From Phycisphaerales bacterium (GTDB lineage: Bacteria; Planctomycetota; Phycisphaerae; UBA1845; Fen-1342), in assembly GCA_016795025.1 (NCBI GenBank), contig JAEUIR010000022.1, positions 1 through 33,915 on the forward strand: a stretch of 33,915 nt of DNA, written 5' to 3'. Numbering within the stretch: the first letter of the stretch is position 1; every line of letters starts with the position of its first letter. Position numbers and translations under genes: made by a program. Under the pieces are notes generated by a model that had not been told where the DNA came from, searched no databases, and saw only the letters and a program-made list of their open reading frames with translations. Of this stretch, positions 1 to 8,094 are shown in pieces.

Positions 1-11
1 GGATTCGATCG

Positions 12-878
12 CTATTTCGGGTCGGCCGGCTGCGTTGCGGCGCCCGGGCCGAGCGGCCGAACCACATTCTCTTTGGGGACAGGCTTGCCGATGTGGTCGA
101 CCGGGTTGCCCTGCGCGACGAATAGTTGCTCAGGCTTGCAGATTTCGATGCGCCGATCGAATTTCGCGTGCTGCTCGCTCCTCAGCAATCCGCGCACGTC
201 GCGCGTGAATTCGGTCAGGACTTTCTCGCGGTCGATCGGCGCGCCGGCCGCGTTGATCCGCTCGCGAAATTCGTTTTCGAGTTTGCTCAGCTTGGCTTTC
301 TGATCGGCGTCCGCCCCGGCGAAGATGGCGGCTTCGATGACGTCCATCGGCGCCATCGGGCTGGTGGCCTTGTTGCGGTCCATGCGATCAATCAGGAAAT
401 CGAGGTCGAGAAGTTGCTCGGGCACGAGCATCGCACGGATGTTGGCCATGATCTCATTCTCGGCCTGCTTGCCGGGGCGCAGTTTGTCGATTTCCTTGCG
501 GGCGGCTTCGGCCTCGGTATGTTTACCCTGTCGCTCGAGTTCCTGAATCTCGGCCACGCGGGCGCGGATTTCATAAAGAATCGTCGCGAGATTTGCCTGC
601 TCTTCCTGAAGCGTCTGGCGATAGACCTCGAGCAGCGAATCAAACGTGGCTTTCTGTGAGGGCGTGAAATTCAGTCGCTTCGCGAGGTAGTGAACGCGCG
701 CCTCGCCTTTGAGCGAGCGGTCTGTGGCGGCCGCGGGCTGGCGAGCGGGAGTGGGAACCGGCTTCGCGGCCGGCGGTTGAGCTGGCGGCGCTGCGGGCTG
801 TGTGGCTTGTGGATTCTGGGCCGAAAGCCCGCCGACAACCATTGAGCCAACGAAAATGATTTGAATAAAACGACGCAT
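12..878 (-). CDS. Secreted alanine/proline-rich protein with LTxxQ (Spy-like) features
   Basis: The predicted product has 288 aa. The frame stays open upstream to 1103, but the ATG at 878 is preceded by a GGGAG ribosome site and begins a clear signal peptide (MRRF, hydrophobic core, cleavage near LSA/QNP), so I use that start. Residues 20-55 form an Ala/Pro/Gln-rich linker. The rest is predicted helical and charged, with a segment LNFTPSQKATF that resembles the LTxxQ motif of Spy/CpxP-type periplasmic proteins. A second weaker unit (LLRSEQHAKFDRR) lies near residue 245. The C-terminus ends in a low-complexity ATQPADPK tail. The role is unknown; a periplasmic helical sensor or chaperone-like protein is only a structural guess. 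It is transcribed away from ktrB. Confidence 0.75.
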   Translation of the reverse strand: MRRFIQIIFVGSMVVGGLSAQNPQATQPAAPPAQPPAAKPVPTPARQPAAATDRSLKGEARVHYLAKRLNFTPSQKATFDSLLEVYRQTLQEEQANLATILYEIRARVAEIQELERQGKHTEAEAARKEIDKLRPGKQAENEIMANIRAMLVPEQLLDLDFLIDRMDRNKATSPMAPMDVIEAAIFAGADADQKAKLSKLENEFRERINAAGAPIDREKVLTEFTRDVRGLLRSEQHAKFDRRIEICKPEQLFVAQGNPVDHIGKPVPKENVVRPLGPGAATQPADPK

Positions 879-1033
879 TCTTTGCTCCCGTGAAGCATTC
901 TCGATCGACTGACTTCGACCGAAAGATTCCGTTTTGCGACCACTCCGGCGGACAATGGCTATTAGAACCGCTACTCCGCCCGATGGGCCAGTCCGCGCCG
1001 TTGACCGATAAAGCGGATACGGAGTGTACCTTG

Positions 1034-1042
1034 TGGTATTAT
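1034..1042 (+). promoter_or_regulatory. Candidate extended -10 promoter upstream of ktrB
   Basis: The sequence reads TGG-TATTAT, which is an extended -10 (TGn) followed by a hexamer with one mismatch to TATAAT. No convincing -35 lies 16-18 nt upstream. Transcription would begin near 1049 and leave a leader of about 95 nt before the TTG start of ktrB. The rest of the 265-nt divergent gap (879-1143) shows nothing else I can support, and no c-di-AMP riboswitch is evident. Confidence 0.3.
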
Positions 1043-1143
1043 TCGTCCGCCAGCCAATCGCGCTCGATTCGCGTGAATCTTGCGAAGTTGTCGCAATGAG
1101 CACCGCTCAAGCGGCTTCATCTGAATCGTAATGGGAATCGCAC

Positions 1144-2496
1144 TTGGCGCGTGGTTCTAGGGCCGGATTTGTCAGACCGGAATTGCTCCTCGTCCTCACC
1201 TTCGCCGGTCTCATCTTCAGCGGGGCGATGTTGCTGAAGCTGCCGCAGGCGGAGAAATCCCCCGTTCGGTTCATCGACGCGCTGTTCACGTCAACATCCG
1301 CGGTTTGCGTCACGGGCCTGACGACCGTGGACACCGAGCAAACGTGGACGCGAAGTGGTCACGCCGTCATCATGGTTTTGATTCAATTGGGCGGACTGGG
1401 CGTGATGACGTTTACAGCGCTGGCCGCCACGATTCTGAATCGCCCGGTTTCTTTCAATGCCTCGCTGGCGCTTCATGACGCCTTTTTCGATTCGGACGCG
1501 CGAGCCGAACTAGGCAAATCACTTCGCAAGATTGTGGGCATCACGCTGGCGATCGAGTTGATCGGCGCGGTGGTGATTTACGTCGGGCTGACAACCCACG
1601 AAAACCCGAGGGGCGACTGGTTTGACGCGCTGTTCCTGGCGGTGTCCGCGTTCTGCAACGCCGGATTCTCCCCCTACTCGGAGAATCTCGTGGGCGTTCG
1701 AGGGTCGTTGCCGGTGGTGTGGGCGATCATGCTGCTGATCACGTTAGGCGGGATCGGATATACGGTGCTGATCGAGGCTACTTCAAGGCTACGCCGTTTT
1801 CTATTTCGCATGCGACAGCAAACTGTGCTTTGGAGCCTTCATACGCGAGTGGTCGTGGCGTTCAGTGCTGTGCTTGTGTTCGGCGGGGCGGCGGGAGTCT
1901 ACTTCGCGGGCCTGGGGCCTGAGAAGCTCAACCTCGGCCCGCGCGTGCTTCACGCCCTGTTTCAATCCGTGACCGCGCGCACGGCCGGCTTTAACACGAT
2001 CGACATCGCGGCGATGCCGGTTTCGAGCCTGATGGTCATCATTCTGCTCATGTTCATTGGCGGCTCGCCCGGCAGCACGGCCGGCGGCATTAAGACAACG
2101 GCAGCCGCCGTCTGGGGCAAGAGCGTGAATGCCCGTCTGCAAGGCGCGAGCGAAGTGAACATGTTCCGCCGCCGCGTTCCGGATGATCTGGTCCGCCGCG
2201 CCGAACTGGTCGTCGCGATGGCGCTGATTTGGAATGCGGTCGGCGTGTTTATGCTGGCGATCACCGAAGCCGGGCGCGGCACGCCGTTTGAGCGATTGGT
2301 TTTTGAGCAGATATCAGCCTTCTGCACGGTCGGGCTTTCGGCGAACGTAACGATGACGCTGAGCGATGCGGGCAAATTGTGGATCATCATGTCGATGTTC
2401 GTCGGTCGCCTTGGAACGTTGACAATCATGTTCTTTGTGGTGAGGCCGAATCGGGTTCGATACCAGTTGCCGCAGGAGCGGCTGATGATCGGCTGA
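1144..2496 (+). CDS. ktrB: KtrB/TrkH-type potassium channel subunit
   Basis: This 450-aa integral membrane protein is the ion-conducting subunit of a Trk/Ktr/HKT-type K+ uptake system. All four selectivity-filter P-loops with their key glycines are visible: TSAVCVTGLTT, VSAFCNAGFS, SVTARTAGFNT and ISAFCTVGLS. The length fits KtrB (about 450 aa) better than the longer TrkH. The Gly-rich gate region of the third repeat (GGSPGSTAGGIKT) is intact. The start appears to be TTG, because the nearest upstream ATG (1130) runs into a stop in its frame. A GGGA stretch lies just upstream. The regulatory partner ktrA follows 45 nt downstream, so the two are almost certainly co-transcribed. Confidence 0.93.
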   Translation: MARGSRAGFVRPELLLVLTFAGLIFSGAMLLKLPQAEKSPVRFIDALFTSTSAVCVTGLTTVDTEQTWTRSGHAVIMVLIQLGGLGVMTFTALAATILNRPVSFNASLALHDAFFDSDARAELGKSLRKIVGITLAIELIGAVVIYVGLTTHENPRGDWFDALFLAVSAFCNAGFSPYSENLVGVRGSLPVVWAIMLLITLGGIGYTVLIEATSRLRRFLFRMRQQTVLWSLHTRVVVAFSAVLVFGGAAGVYFAGLGPEKLNLGPRVLHALFQSVTARTAGFNTIDIAAMPVSSLMVIILLMFIGGSPGSTAGGIKTTAAAVWGKSVNARLQGASEVNMFRRRVPDDLVRRAELVVAMALIWNAVGVFMLAITEAGRGTPFERLVFEQISAFCTVGLSANVTMTLSDAGKLWIIMSMFVGRLGTLTIMFFVVRPNRVRYQLPQERLMIG

Positions 2497-2541
2497 TTCG
2501 CGGCGGGCTGGGCGCCGCTCCGCGTCTGGAGGTAATGCAAG

Positions 2542-3198
2542 GTGAAGCAGGTATGCGTAATCGGCCTGGGACAGTTTGGCGGGCATCTGGCCCGTACGCT
2601 GGTCAAGATGGGCTGCGAAGTGCTTGCGATTGACATGGATGAGCGAAGAGTTGACGCGATTCGCGATGAAGTACATCGCGCGATCATTGGCGACGCGCGA
2701 GACCCGCAACTGCTGCGGACGGTCATCACGCCGACGGTCGCGGAGACGGCGATCTCACTCGGCGAAAACAACATCGAGCCGAGCATTTTGTGTACCCTGC
2801 ACGTCTCGCGAATCGGCATCAAGTCCATTCGCTCCACCGCGCGCAATGACGATCACGCGCAAATTCTGCGGGCGGTCGGAGCCACTGAGGTGATCTTTCC
2901 CGAGCGGCAGACCGCGGAGCGCACCGCGCGGCGCATCGCCAACCCAAGCCTGCGCGACATGTTTCCACTGGACGCGGACTATCGCATCATGGAGATCGAT
3001 GCGCCACGCCGGCTGTTCGACAAATCGCTCGGCAAGCTGGACCTTCGGCGTGAATTCGATCTGCTCGTGCTGGCGCTTCGCGACCCCGGAAGCGCGCAGT
3101 TTCGCTTCAACCCCGGCGCGGATGAAATGATCCGGCCGGGGCAGGTGATGATGGTGCTCGGGCGCGAACTCGACCTGGCACGCTTTTCGAGCATTTGA
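2542..3198 (+). CDS. ktrA: KtrA/TrkA-type RCK regulator of potassium uptake
   Basis: This 218-aa cytoplasmic gating subunit of the Ktr/Trk system is expected to form an octameric ring under KtrB and bind nucleotides (ATP/ADP or NAD). Residues 1-125 form an RCK_N (TrkA-N) Rossmann domain with the dinucleotide motif VIGLGQFGG and an acidic residue ending beta-2 (AIDMDE). Residues about 140-215 form an RCK_C (TrkA-C) domain. The start is GTG and is well supported by a perfect GGAGGT ribosome site at 2528-2533. The length is typical of KtrA. The gene is complete, with no oddities. Confidence 0.93.
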   Translation: MKQVCVIGLGQFGGHLARTLVKMGCEVLAIDMDERRVDAIRDEVHRAIIGDARDPQLLRTVITPTVAETAISLGENNIEPSILCTLHVSRIGIKSIRSTARNDDHAQILRAVGATEVIFPERQTAERTARRIANPSLRDMFPLDADYRIMEIDAPRRLFDKSLGKLDLRREFDLLVLALRDPGSAQFRFNPGADEMIRPGQVMMVLGRELDLARFSSI

Positions 3199-3267
3199 CG
3201 AGCGCACGAACCGCGCGATCGCCTCGCCATGCGCAGAACCTGGCGGTCGATTGCCGATTTTCATTGC

Positions 3268-4512
3268 ATGCGATCTGCAATTGGATTCGTGGCTATCGGC
3301 ATTTTCGCCCCGGCCTTTGCACAGGAAGCGGCTGTGGAAAATCAACAGGCTCCGCCGCCGATGGTGCGTTATGTGAACAGCGCCGCGCTTCGCGTGATGT
3401 ATCCGGCCGTGGAAGAAGGCCAGAGCGGCCGGCTTTGGACGTCCGCGGACTCGGGGCGCACCTGGCAAAGCGGCGAGGCGGTTCCGTGCGGCAGCGCGGT
3501 GGTCTTCGTCGCACCGCATGATGGAGAAATCTCGCTTTGGGTCGGGCCTGACGGCGAAACACCGGATACGACCACGCGGCCGACAGCGCGATTCATTATC
3601 GATACAGAAGCGCCGACGATTCAAATTCACGAACTCCGAGCGCGGTTTGATGAGCGAAATCAGACCGAGTTGACCGGGCGGGCCACGCTAATCGAAGAGC
3701 ACATCTCTCCGCGCGGCGTGCGCTTGTTCCATCGCGACGCCGGCGCCGTGACATGGACGGATGGCGGCGTCGTTTCGATCGTGAATGGCGTATTTCGCTG
3801 GCCCGTCGCGCCGGGCGCGCCGGAAATCGCGGATATTCGGCTGGTTGCGACCGATCTGGCGGGAAATTCGACGATATCGCAGCGCCGCGCCGCGAGACTG
3901 CGCGCGGACGGTGAACCCAACTCGACGAGCCGCCCCGCGCCGTCCGCGAGCACGCCGGATCGCAAAGCGCCAGCGGCCGCGCCGCCGCTCGCACAGCCCC
4001 TCGCCGAAGACGCACATCCGGTTGCGCTTGAGTCTGACTCGGCCGCCGCGCATCTAAAGAATCTGGCGCGCGAGTTTGCCGCGACGGGGCGCTTCGATCT
4101 AGCGGCCGCGCGCTTTGCGGAGGCTTCGCGCATGAGCGGGGATGACGTGGATTCGCTGGCGGCATGGGGCGACGCGTTGTTGAAATCCGGCGCGCTGGAA
4201 GACGCGCAGAAGAAGTTTGAATTTGCCCTTCAGCGCGACGACGGCATGTTGGAGGCGCTGATGGGGATGGGAAATGTCGCGGAGCAGCGCGGAGAGTATC
4301 CGAGCGCGGCAGCGTGGTTTCGGAAAGCCGTCGCGCGCCACGCGAAATCTCCGGACGCCTGGCTCAGACTGGGCGACGCGACAAATCGGGCGGGTGATGC
4401 GACCGAAGCGCGACGGGCCTGGCAGCAAGCGGCGGATCACGCGCCGCTGGAATCCACAACGCGCGAGGCCGCGGAGCGGCGACTTCGCCTGATGCGCAAT
4501 CTGGGCGACTAG
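3268..4512 (+). CDS. Secreted TPR-repeat protein
   Basis: The predicted product has 414 aa. The ATG at 3268 begins a good signal peptide (MRSAIGFVAIGIF, cleavage near AFA/QEA). An in-frame ATG at 3229 would add 13 charged residues, and neither start has a strong ribosome site. After the signal, residues about 20-190 look beta-rich, with phrases such as TSADSGRTWQS and DTEAPTIQI that recall Ig-like or exo-sialidase-like surface modules. A Pro/Ala/Ser linker covers about 205-245. Residues about 265-400 carry three to four tetratricopeptide repeats (FDLAAARFAEA, LEDAQKKFEFAL, YPSAAAWFRKAV, ATEARRAWQQA). It is probably a periplasmic or surface scaffold. It lies 69 nt downstream of ktrA and may be co-transcribed; no functional link is evident. 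Confidence 0.78.
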   Translation: MRSAIGFVAIGIFAPAFAQEAAVENQQAPPPMVRYVNSAALRVMYPAVEEGQSGRLWTSADSGRTWQSGEAVPCGSAVVFVAPHDGEISLWVGPDGETPDTTTRPTARFIIDTEAPTIQIHELRARFDERNQTELTGRATLIEEHISPRGVRLFHRDAGAVTWTDGGVVSIVNGVFRWPVAPGAPEIADIRLVATDLAGNSTISQRRAARLRADGEPNSTSRPAPSASTPDRKAPAAAPPLAQPLAEDAHPVALESDSAAAHLKNLAREFAATGRFDLAAARFAEASRMSGDDVDSLAAWGDALLKSGALEDAQKKFEFALQRDDGMLEALMGMGNVAEQRGEYPSAAAWFRKAVARHAKSPDAWLRLGDATNRAGDATEARRAWQQAADHAPLESTTREAAERRLRLMRNLGD

Positions 4513-4536
4513 CGAAATCGGAATCCGCGCCGCGCG

Positions 4537-5463
4537 TCAACCGCCGCGAAACCACTCAATCGTTCGGCAAAAGCCATCCGTTCGCTCAACAACCGGTGAC
4601 CAGCCGAGCACTTTCCGAGCGCGCGAAATATCCGGCTGCCGGACGGTGGGGTCGTCTTGTGGCCGTGGCACGAGGTGGATTTCACTGCGGCTGTTTGCAA
4701 GCTGCACGATCTCTCGCGCCACTTGCAAAATCGTCACCTCGACGGGATTCCCGATATTCACAGGGTCGGTGCAGTCACTCTCGGCGAGTCGCGTAAGGCC
4801 CTCGATTTGGTCAGAGATGTAGCAGAAACTCCGCGTCTGGGAGCCGTCGCCATGTACGGTGATGGGCTGGTTGGTCAACGCCTGCGAGATGAAATTCGGC
4901 AATGCTCGGCCGTCGTCGCGCCGCATGCGCGGGCCATACGTATTAAAAATTCGCACCATGCGCGTCTCGACACCATGCATGGCGCGATACGCGGTAATCA
5001 GCGCCTCGGCGAAGCGCTTGCCTTCGTCATAGCAGGAGCGCGGGCCGATGGGATTGACGTTGCCCCAGTAGTCTTCTCGCTGCGGATGCACCTTCGGGTC
5101 GCCGTAGACCTCGCTGGTGCTGGTGTGCAGCAGTCGGGCGCCGCTGCGCTTGCAGAAATCGAGCAGGTTCCAGACGCCGCGCGAGCAAACGGCGAGAATG
5201 TCGAGTCGGCGTGGATCGAAATCCACCGGCGATGCGGGGCAGGCAAAATTGAAAACACGCTCAAACGAGCCGTCCAGCGCCAGCGGCTGCGTCAGATCAT
5301 GTTCCACGAATTGAAATCGCGGGTTCTTTGACAGATCGACGACATTGGGGCGCTGGCCGGTGGAGACATTGTCGAGACCGACGACTTCGTGGCCATCGCG
5401 CAGGAGTCGATCGCACATATGAAAGCCGATGAAACCGGCACAGCCGGTGACGAGAATTCGCAT
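4537..5463 (-). CDS. uxs: UDP-glucuronate decarboxylase (UDP-xylose synthase), SDR family
   Basis: This 308-aa extended short-chain dehydrogenase is predicted to convert UDP-glucuronate to UDP-xylose using bound NAD+. The N-terminal Rossmann motif GCAGFIG is at residues 7-13. The active-site region TSTSEVYGDP is at about 114-123, and the catalytic pair is Tyr145/Lys149 within GPRSCYDEGKR. That phrase, together with the downstream RIFNTYGPRMRRDDGR, is typical of the UXS family rather than of GalE-type epimerases. The ATG at 5463 has a GGAG ribosome site. Its substrate would come from the UDP-glucose dehydrogenase gene 1.1 kb away on the other strand. A related nucleotide-sugar epimerase is possible but less likely. 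Confidence 0.88.
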   Translation of the reverse strand: MRILVTGCAGFIGFHMCDRLLRDGHEVVGLDNVSTGQRPNVVDLSKNPRFQFVEHDLTQPLALDGSFERVFNFACPASPVDFDPRRLDILAVCSRGVWNLLDFCKRSGARLLHTSTSEVYGDPKVHPQREDYWGNVNPIGPRSCYDEGKRFAEALITAYRAMHGVETRMVRIFNTYGPRMRRDDGRALPNFISQALTNQPITVHGDGSQTRSFCYISDQIEGLTRLAESDCTDPVNIGNPVEVTILQVAREIVQLANSRSEIHLVPRPQDDPTVRQPDISRARKVLGWSPVVERTDGFCRTIEWFRGG

Positions 5464-5575
5464 GATTGCTCCGATTCCTTGCGGTGCCCCACGATTGGGG
5501 CGGCCGCCGATTCGCTGAATGTAGCGGGTAATTCGGCCACAATGCCAGCCCTGCCGGGCAAACGGCGGCTATGAG

Positions 5576-5603
5576 TTGACAAATATAGCTTTTGTGATAT
5601 ATT
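5576..5603 (+). promoter_or_regulatory. AT-rich sigma70-like promoter of the toxin-antitoxin pair
   Basis: A perfect TTGACA (5576-5581) and TATATT (5598-5603) are separated by 16 nt. The surrounding 40 bases are strikingly AT-rich compared with the GC-rich window. Transcription would start near 5610, upstream of the toxin start at 5737. Such promoters in type II TA modules are usually bound by their own antitoxin; I see no perfect operator palindrome here. Confidence 0.6.
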
Positions 5604-5736
5604 TATGTTACGCGGATGAGCAAGACCAGTGGAACGCGCTGACCGCACGCCATCCGTGCCGCAGCGAGTGGAAGAACCGCGTTTCACTTTGATCGTAAAC
5701 ACTCGTTCCCGTCGGAATATCGACGAAGGAGAGCGT

Positions 5737-6036
5737 ATGCGCATCGAAGTGGAACTGTCGAAGTCTGCGCAAAATGCGCTTCGGGCGTTGTCCGACGGCG
5801 ATCAGGACGATTTTTTCGCGCGTTTGGACAATGTCGCCGAAAAGCCGATGACAAGATCATCGGCGCACGTCGAGCTTGGTCTGCCCGACCGGCGACTGCG
5901 GCGATTCGAATTCGGCGTCGGCGTCGTCAAGATCGCGATCTTCGAGCTGGACGCGCAGCGCCAGAGAATGCGAGTGCTCAAATGTCGGCCGCTTCGACCA
6001 AGAACAATTCGCGACGCCGCCCAACCCGAAAGCTGA
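5737..6036 (+). CDS. RelE/HigB-like toxin of a type II toxin-antitoxin pair
   Basis: The predicted product has 99 aa. The frame is open from 5629, but the ATG at 5737 follows a GGAG site (in gaaggagagcg) and begins a compact domain. The pattern is two N-terminal helices (KSAQNALRALSDGDQDDFF), then a beta-rich second half (RRLRRFEFGVGVVKIAIFELD, then MRVLKCRPLRP) with basic residues. This layout is that of RelE/ParE-superfamily toxins, where such strands contact mRNA or gyrase. Catalytic residues cannot be fixed by eye. The 3' end overlaps the antitoxin gene by 55 nt in another frame, giving toxin-first order as in HigBA. The family call rests on shape and context more than on strong sequence identity. 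Confidence 0.6.
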   Translation: MRIEVELSKSAQNALRALSDGDQDDFFARLDNVAEKPMTRSSAHVELGLPDRRLRRFEFGVGVVKIAIFELDAQRQRMRVLKCRPLRPRTIRDAAQPES

Positions 6037-6416
6037 CGCGCGGTTCGCCCAAAGTGCCCGGCGCCACCTGGCCACGCGTCGTGCGCGACGGCATAACTAC
6101 GCATGTGCTTGTGCCCATCGATGAATACGAGCGTCTGTCAGCCGCGGCACAAAACGATGCGACGCGCGAATCGGCGGATCGCGATGCAACCAGCGGATTC
6201 GTCAGCGCCAGCGTGTTTCGCACGCAGCTTGCGGTTGATCGCATCATCAAAGCCCGCAAAAAAGCCGGTTTGACGCAGGTGCAGCTTGCCGCCAAGATAG
6301 GCGTTCCGCAATCGATGATTTCGCGCATCGAGCGCAATCCTGACCGTACGACCATTCGCACAATCAGAAAGATCGCAGCCGCGCTGGGTGTCGATGTACG
6401 CGCCTTGTTGCAGTAG
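5982..6416 (+). CDS. Antitoxin: N-terminal VPIDEYE-type segment plus XRE helix-turn-helix
   Basis: The predicted product has 144 aa. The N-terminal third is basic, followed by a short segment around HVLVPIDEYERLSAAA. That motif is typical of the toxin-binding or dimerisation part of Phd/YefM-like and related antitoxins. Residues about 80-144 form a Cro/C1 (XRE) helix-turn-helix: KKAGLTQVQLAAKIGVPQSMISRIE, then IRKIAAALGVDVRALL. The protein should neutralise the upstream toxin and repress the shared promoter. Its ATG lies within the toxin gene (55-nt overlap), so the two are translationally coupled. Antitoxins joining these two parts are known elsewhere, so the architecture is recognised even though the family name is uncertain. 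Confidence 0.75.
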   Translation: MSAASTKNNSRRRPTRKLTRGSPKVPGATWPRVVRDGITTHVLVPIDEYERLSAAAQNDATRESADRDATSGFVSASVFRTQLAVDRIIKARKKAGLTQVQLAAKIGVPQSMISRIERNPDRTTIRTIRKIAAALGVDVRALLQ

Positions 6417-6563
6417 TCGCGGTTCGTCGCCGATTCAAAAACTCCCGTCCCGCCCGTTGCGGATCGAGCCCCGATTCGGGCAATCGCGCATCTCCCGCTA
6501 TACTCCGCGAAAATCGAACCGACACGCGCGTATTCCGCGTGTCTCGCAAGGAAAGCAGGATTC

Positions 6564-7874
6564 ATGCGAATCAGCGTCATCGGCAGCGGTTATGTCGGCC
6601 TGGTCACCGGAACGTGCCTGGCCGACAGCGGAAATCACGTCGCTTGCGTCGATAAGGATGAGCGAAAACTCGCCATATTGGCCGAGGGGAAGTGCCCTTT
6701 TTACGAGCCTGGGCTTGAAGAACTCATGCGCGAAAACCTGCGCGCCGGCCGGCTCAAATTCACCAGCGATCTCGCCACCGCCGTTGGTGATTCGCAGGTG
6801 GTTTTCATCGCCGTCGGCACACCGCCGCGCGCCGACGGCTCGGCCGACCTATCCGCCGTGGAAGCCGTCGCGGCAGCAATCGGCGATGCGCTCCGCGGCC
6901 TTGCAGTCGTCGTTACCAAAAGCACGGTTCCCGTTGGCACTGGCTCGCGCGTTGAGGAGATCGTTCGCGGGCGAACCAAACAACCATTCAGCGTCGTCAG
7001 CAATCCGGAGTTTCTGAAAGAAGGCGCGGCGGTCGATGATTTTCTCCGGCCGGATCGCGTGGTGATCGGCGCCAATGACCCCGCCGCCGGCGAGTTGATC
7101 GCGGAGTTGTATAAGCCGTTCGTCCGCAACAACAAGCCCATTCTGCACATGACGCGGACGGCCGCGGAAATGACCAAGTATGCGGCCAATGCGTACCTGG
7201 CGACGCGCATCAGCTTTATCAATGAGATGGCCGCGATCTGCGAGGGCTACGGCATCAACATTGACGAGGTTCGCCGGGGGATCGGTTCGGATGAGCGAAT
7301 CGGATTTCAGTTTCTGTACCCCGGCATCGGTTACGGCGGAAGTTGCTTTCCGAAGGATGTGCAGGCGTTGGCGAGCACAGCCCGTCTGGCGGGCGTTCGG
7401 GCCGACATTCTCGACAGCGTTCATCGCCGCAATCTCGAACAGCGTGAGTCGCTCGCGCGGCGCGTGTTGCAGCGGCTTGGGCCGAACGCGCGCGGAACCG
7501 GCGTGGCCGTGTGGGGGCTGGCGTTCAAACCCAAGACCGACGACATTCGTGAAGCGCCCGCGATCAGCATCGTATCAACGCTTCTCGAAGCCGGTGTGCG
7601 CGTCGCGGTACATGATCCGCGAGCGATCGAAAACGCACGTGCGCTCTTTGGCGATCGTGTTTCGTATCATGAGGATGCCTATGCAGCGCTGCCCGGCGCG
7701 GACGCGCTGCTCGTCCTGACAGAATGGAATGAGTATCGCAACCCCGATTTCGAGCGAATTGCCCGCACGCTGCGCAAACCGCTGATTTTCGACGGCCGAA
7801 ACATCTATGACCTGGCGGCCATGACGCGCTATGGGATCGAACTGCACAGCGTAGGTCGCCCGGTGAACATGTAG
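6564..7874 (+). CDS. ugd: UDP-glucose 6-dehydrogenase
   Basis: This 436-aa enzyme oxidises UDP-glucose to UDP-glucuronate with two NAD+. The N-terminal NAD-binding motif is GSGYVGLVTG (from residue 7). Family hallmarks follow in order: YEPGLEELM, TKSTVPVGTG, NPEFLKEGAAVDDF, then GIGYGGSCFPKD with catalytic Cys261, and the C-terminal UDP-binding domain starting GLAFKPKTDDIREAP. The length matches the bacterial Ugd family. An AGGA ribosome site precedes the ATG. The product feeds the UDP-glucuronate decarboxylase encoded at 4537-5463, giving UDP-xylose for polysaccharide synthesis. The TA pair separates the two genes, so they form separate, divergent transcription units. Confidence 0.96.
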   Translation: MRISVIGSGYVGLVTGTCLADSGNHVACVDKDERKLAILAEGKCPFYEPGLEELMRENLRAGRLKFTSDLATAVGDSQVVFIAVGTPPRADGSADLSAVEAVAAAIGDALRGLAVVVTKSTVPVGTGSRVEEIVRGRTKQPFSVVSNPEFLKEGAAVDDFLRPDRVVIGANDPAAGELIAELYKPFVRNNKPILHMTRTAAEMTKYAANAYLATRISFINEMAAICEGYGINIDEVRRGIGSDERIGFQFLYPGIGYGGSCFPKDVQALASTARLAGVRADILDSVHRRNLEQRESLARRVLQRLGPNARGTGVAVWGLAFKPKTDDIREAPAISIVSTLLEAGVRVAVHDPRAIENARALFGDRVSYHEDAYAALPGADALLVLTEWNEYRNPDFERIARTLRKPLIFDGRNIYDLAAMTRYGIELHSVGRPVNM

Positions 7875-7910
7875 CGTCAACGAAACGCGCCGGCGAGCGA
7901 CTGATGCTCA

Positions 7911-7923
7911 TGATCGGCGATCA
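7911..7923. repeat. Perfect 13-bp palindrome downstream of ugd
   Basis: TGATCG-G-CGATCA is a perfect dyad 36 nt after the ugd stop. It could be a protein-binding site or a weak terminator stem, but there is no T-tract. A further imperfect GC-rich dyad (CGGAC at 7936-7940 with GTCCG at 7953-7957) follows. The function is unknown. Confidence 0.3.
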
Positions 7924-8007
7924 CCCCGCACACTTCGGACGGCGCGGCGCGAGTCCGGACCGTCGCGGAAATCCGGCCCTGACCGAATTTCCACGGCTGT
8001 TGGAAAA

Positions 8008-8036
8008 TTGACAGCGCGCGGCGCGCGGGCTAATTT
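8008..8036 (+). promoter_or_regulatory. Near-consensus sigma70 promoter with an all-G/C spacer
   Basis: TTGACA (8008-8013) and TAATTT (8031-8036) are separated by exactly 17 nt, and every base of that spacer is G or C. The predicted start is near 8043, giving a leader of about 50 nt before the GTG of the SH3 protein gene at 8095. Confidence 0.65.
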
Positions 8037-8094
8037 CGCGGACGCTCGTGAAGAGACACTCGCTTGGTAGAGTGCAACCGTATCGGAGACATTC

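Noticed and set aside
1001-1030. TTGACC with TGTACC as a ktrB promoter
   Set aside because: The -10 matches poorly and the spacing is 18; the extended -10 at 1034-1042 is better.
879-1103. N-terminal extension of the first secreted protein up to 1103
   Set aside because: The extension is low-quality sequence with no ribosome site, while the inner ATG at 878 has both a ribosome site and a signal peptide.
879-1143. c-di-AMP (ydaO-type) riboswitch before ktrB
   Set aside because: I could not find the conserved helices or terminal motifs; the leader looks ordinary.
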